Below, in pieces: positions 16,843 through 18,411 of a stretch of 18,411 bases of DNA (positions are counted from its first letter, which is position 1; every line of letters starts with the position of its first letter). The notes beneath the pieces were generated by a model. That model saw only the letters and a list, made by a program, of their open reading frames with translations. It made no database searches and had not been told where the DNA came from. The stretch is taken from assembly GCA_964395665.1 (NCBI GenBank), contig CAYNDH010000084.1, positions 1-18,411 of the forward strand, in the 5' to 3' direction. The stretch comes from JAEZAF01 sp964395665. GTDB lineage: Bacteria; Chloroflexota; Anaerolineae; Aggregatilineales; Phototrophicaceae. Position numbers and translations under genes: made by a program.

Positions 16843-18411
16843 ATGCGCTGGTTTCAGAGTTTATATGGCAAGATCACCTTTTTCGTGATCGTGACCGAGA
16901 TCACGATCATGTCGGTGATTGGCCTCATCTATTACAGCAGCTTCAGTAATCAGATCGATGCGAGCCTTAGAGAGCGCATTGAAATCCCCGCACGTTTGCT
17001 TGAATCATCGCGTGGGCGCCTGGTCAGCCTGAATAATGCCGACACCGTGCGCGCCCAGGTGGGTGAAAGTGTTGTCGATGTGATGGTGGTGACATCCAGC
17101 AGTTCGGTGATCTTCTCCATTCGCAGCGAGTTCAATGGACAGCCTATTGGTCAGGTGCCAGGCGTTGATCCCCTCTGGTTTGATTTTGATAACCCGCAGG
17201 CGCTCATTCAGGAAATAGATGAAGTGGGCGAACCCTTCCTTGTAAGTGTGACGCCGATTCGCGGGATCGTTGGAAATGCGCCGAGCCTGTTCGTCTACAC
17301 AAAAGTCGCAACGGCAGAGGCACGCGCTGAAAAACAGAATATCGCACAGCTTCTGGTCGGCGGTACGGTGATCACGGTTGCCATGACATCGCTGGCGCTC
17401 TTCCTTGTGTTCTACCTGCAGGTCTTCAAGCGTATCAACGAAGTGATCAATGTGCTGAACGCCGTTGCAGAAGGCAACCTGACAGTCCGCATCGAACGTC
17501 CCGACTCTCAGGATGAGATCGGGGAACTACAGCGTAAATTCAACTCGATGGTGGAACGACGTGGACAGGCTGAACAAACCATCTCCGGTCTGAACAATGA
17601 CCTGCGCGTACTCAATGCGGAACTTGAACAGCGTGTCGTGGAACGTACCCATGAGCTTGAGGTCGCAGTCGATGCCGCCGAGCGCGCTAATCAGGTCAAA
17701 TCACAATTTTTGGCGGCAATGTCGCACGAACTGCGGACACCGTTAAACGCGGTGATCAATCTGGGGCAGTTTGTCGCGAACGGTGTGCTGGGTGAAGTCA
17801 ATGAAGAGCAGTCGGAAGCGCTCGGCCTTGTGGTGGGCAGCGGCCAGCACCTGCTCGGATTAATCAATGACATTCTGGACATCTCGAAGATCGAAGCCGG
17901 GGCGTTCAAGCTGTTTGTGGAAGCAGACGCCGATCTGAACCCCGAATTGAAGGCCGTGGTTGCCACAGCGGAAACGCTGCTGAAAGACAAGCCGGTTGAG
18001 ATTATAAACCGGGTTGATGGAAATCTTCCGGGGATTACCGGGGATAAACGCCGTATCAGCCAGATTATGCTGAATCTGGTTTCCAATGCCGCCAAATTCA
18101 CGGATAAGGGCAGCATCACCATTACCGCAGCGGTGCAGGACGACAATATTCTGTTGAGCGTCGAAGACACAGGGCCGGGAATCCCGCTGGCGGATCAGCA
18201 GGCGGTTTTTGAAGCCTTCCGCCAGTCAGACAGCGGTTTGCGCGTCGGTGCCGGGACCGGGCTTGGTCTGCCGATCTCACGTCGCCTTGCCGAAGCGCAT
18301 GGCGGCAAACTCTGGCTGGAAAGTGAACCGGGCAAGGGTTCGCGCTTTTCCGTACTGCTGCCTATCCACCCCAGTATTCTGGAAGCTGAATTACAGGCCG
18401 CCGTAAGCTAG
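16843..18411 (+). CDS. membrane sensor histidine kinase
   Basis: A 522-residue sensor kinase, complete: its TAG ends the window. Membrane span 1 is at about 11-31, an extracytoplasmic sensor region at 32-168 (no family recognised), span 2 at about 170-192, and HAMP at about 193-245 with DEIGEL. A coiled coil (about 245-285) leads to HisKA with His295 in MSHELRTPLN. HATPase_c has an N box with N411 and N415 (NLVSNAAKF), G1 DTGPGIP (442-448) and G2 GTGLGLP (471-477). It has no receiver domain of its own; two free receivers are encoded just upstream and could fill that role. The ATG at 16843 has GAGGGAG at about seven-base spacing. It belongs to the same operon as both receivers. Confidence 0.95.
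   Translation: MRWFQSLYGKITFFVIVTEITIMSVIGLIYYSSFSNQIDASLRERIEIPARLLESSRGRLVSLNNADTVRAQVGESVVDVMVVTSSSSVIFSIRSEFNGQPIGQVPGVDPLWFDFDNPQALIQEIDEVGEPFLVSVTPIRGIVGNAPSLFVYTKVATAEARAEKQNIAQLLVGGTVITVAMTSLALFLVFYLQVFKRINEVINVLNAVAEGNLTVRIERPDSQDEIGELQRKFNSMVERRGQAEQTISGLNNDLRVLNAELEQRVVERTHELEVAVDAAERANQVKSQFLAAMSHELRTPLNAVINLGQFVANGVLGEVNEEQSEALGLVVGSGQHLLGLINDILDISKIEAGAFKLFVEADADLNPELKAVVATAETLLKDKPVEIINRVDGNLPGITGDKRRISQIMLNLVSNAAKFTDKGSITITAAVQDDNILLSVEDTGPGIPLADQQAVFEAFRQSDSGLRVGAGTGLGLPISRRLAEAHGGKLWLESEPGKGSRFSVLLPIHPSILEAELQAAVS

Overview
The window looks like a piece of a Chloroflexota chromosome, probably Anaerolineae-like. This is an inference from three things: the ClpC sequence, a large multi-membrane-span glycosyltransferase-like protein ending in a beta-rich module that I associate with this phylum, and moderately high GC coding with AT-rich promoters. 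No rRNA, tRNA, CRISPR array, insertion sequence or phage gene was seen, and most of the window reads as ordinary chromosome.

Layout. 1-252: a small reverse-strand reading frame that appears frameshifted, then a 13-bp tandem repeat and a near-consensus promoter. 286-3500 (+): a TPR lipoprotein with a C-terminal lytic transglycosylase (SLT) domain, followed by a KynB-type metal-dependent cyclase/arylformamidase. 3416-4366 (-): an unassigned protein that resembles an alpha/alpha-toroid and overlaps the cyclase gene tail to tail. 4370-4553: a divergent promoter region with two readable promoters and a duplicated ATCTTAAG box. 4554-5306 (+): an orphan OmpR-type response regulator with a good terminator. 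5488-8040 (+): a large GT-C-like membrane protein.

8231-15470 is a reverse-strand block. In transcription order it holds a secreted His/Asp-rich protein, a four-part copper protein (CopC, CopD, a FixH/YtkA-like domain and PCuAC in one chain), a protein made of ClpC-type N-terminal repeats but without any ATPase, and full-length ClpC. The two Clp genes share a GTTATCGTT sequence and a TTTGGGAT repeat in their upstream regions. This hints at common control, perhaps of envelope copper handling and protein quality control under stress, but that link is inference only.

15994-18411 (+): a compact signalling operon of two single-domain receivers and a membrane histidine kinase that has no receiver of its own. 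It sits behind a 523-nt region with no convincing gene, which contains two clear inverted repeats and possibly a decayed gene.

The items most worth following are the stand-alone Clp-N repeat protein with its shared upstream motifs, the CopC-CopD-FixH-PCuAC fusion with an exact PCuAC copper motif, and a hairpin element found twice (8083 and 14845) whose stems differ by pairing-preserving changes.
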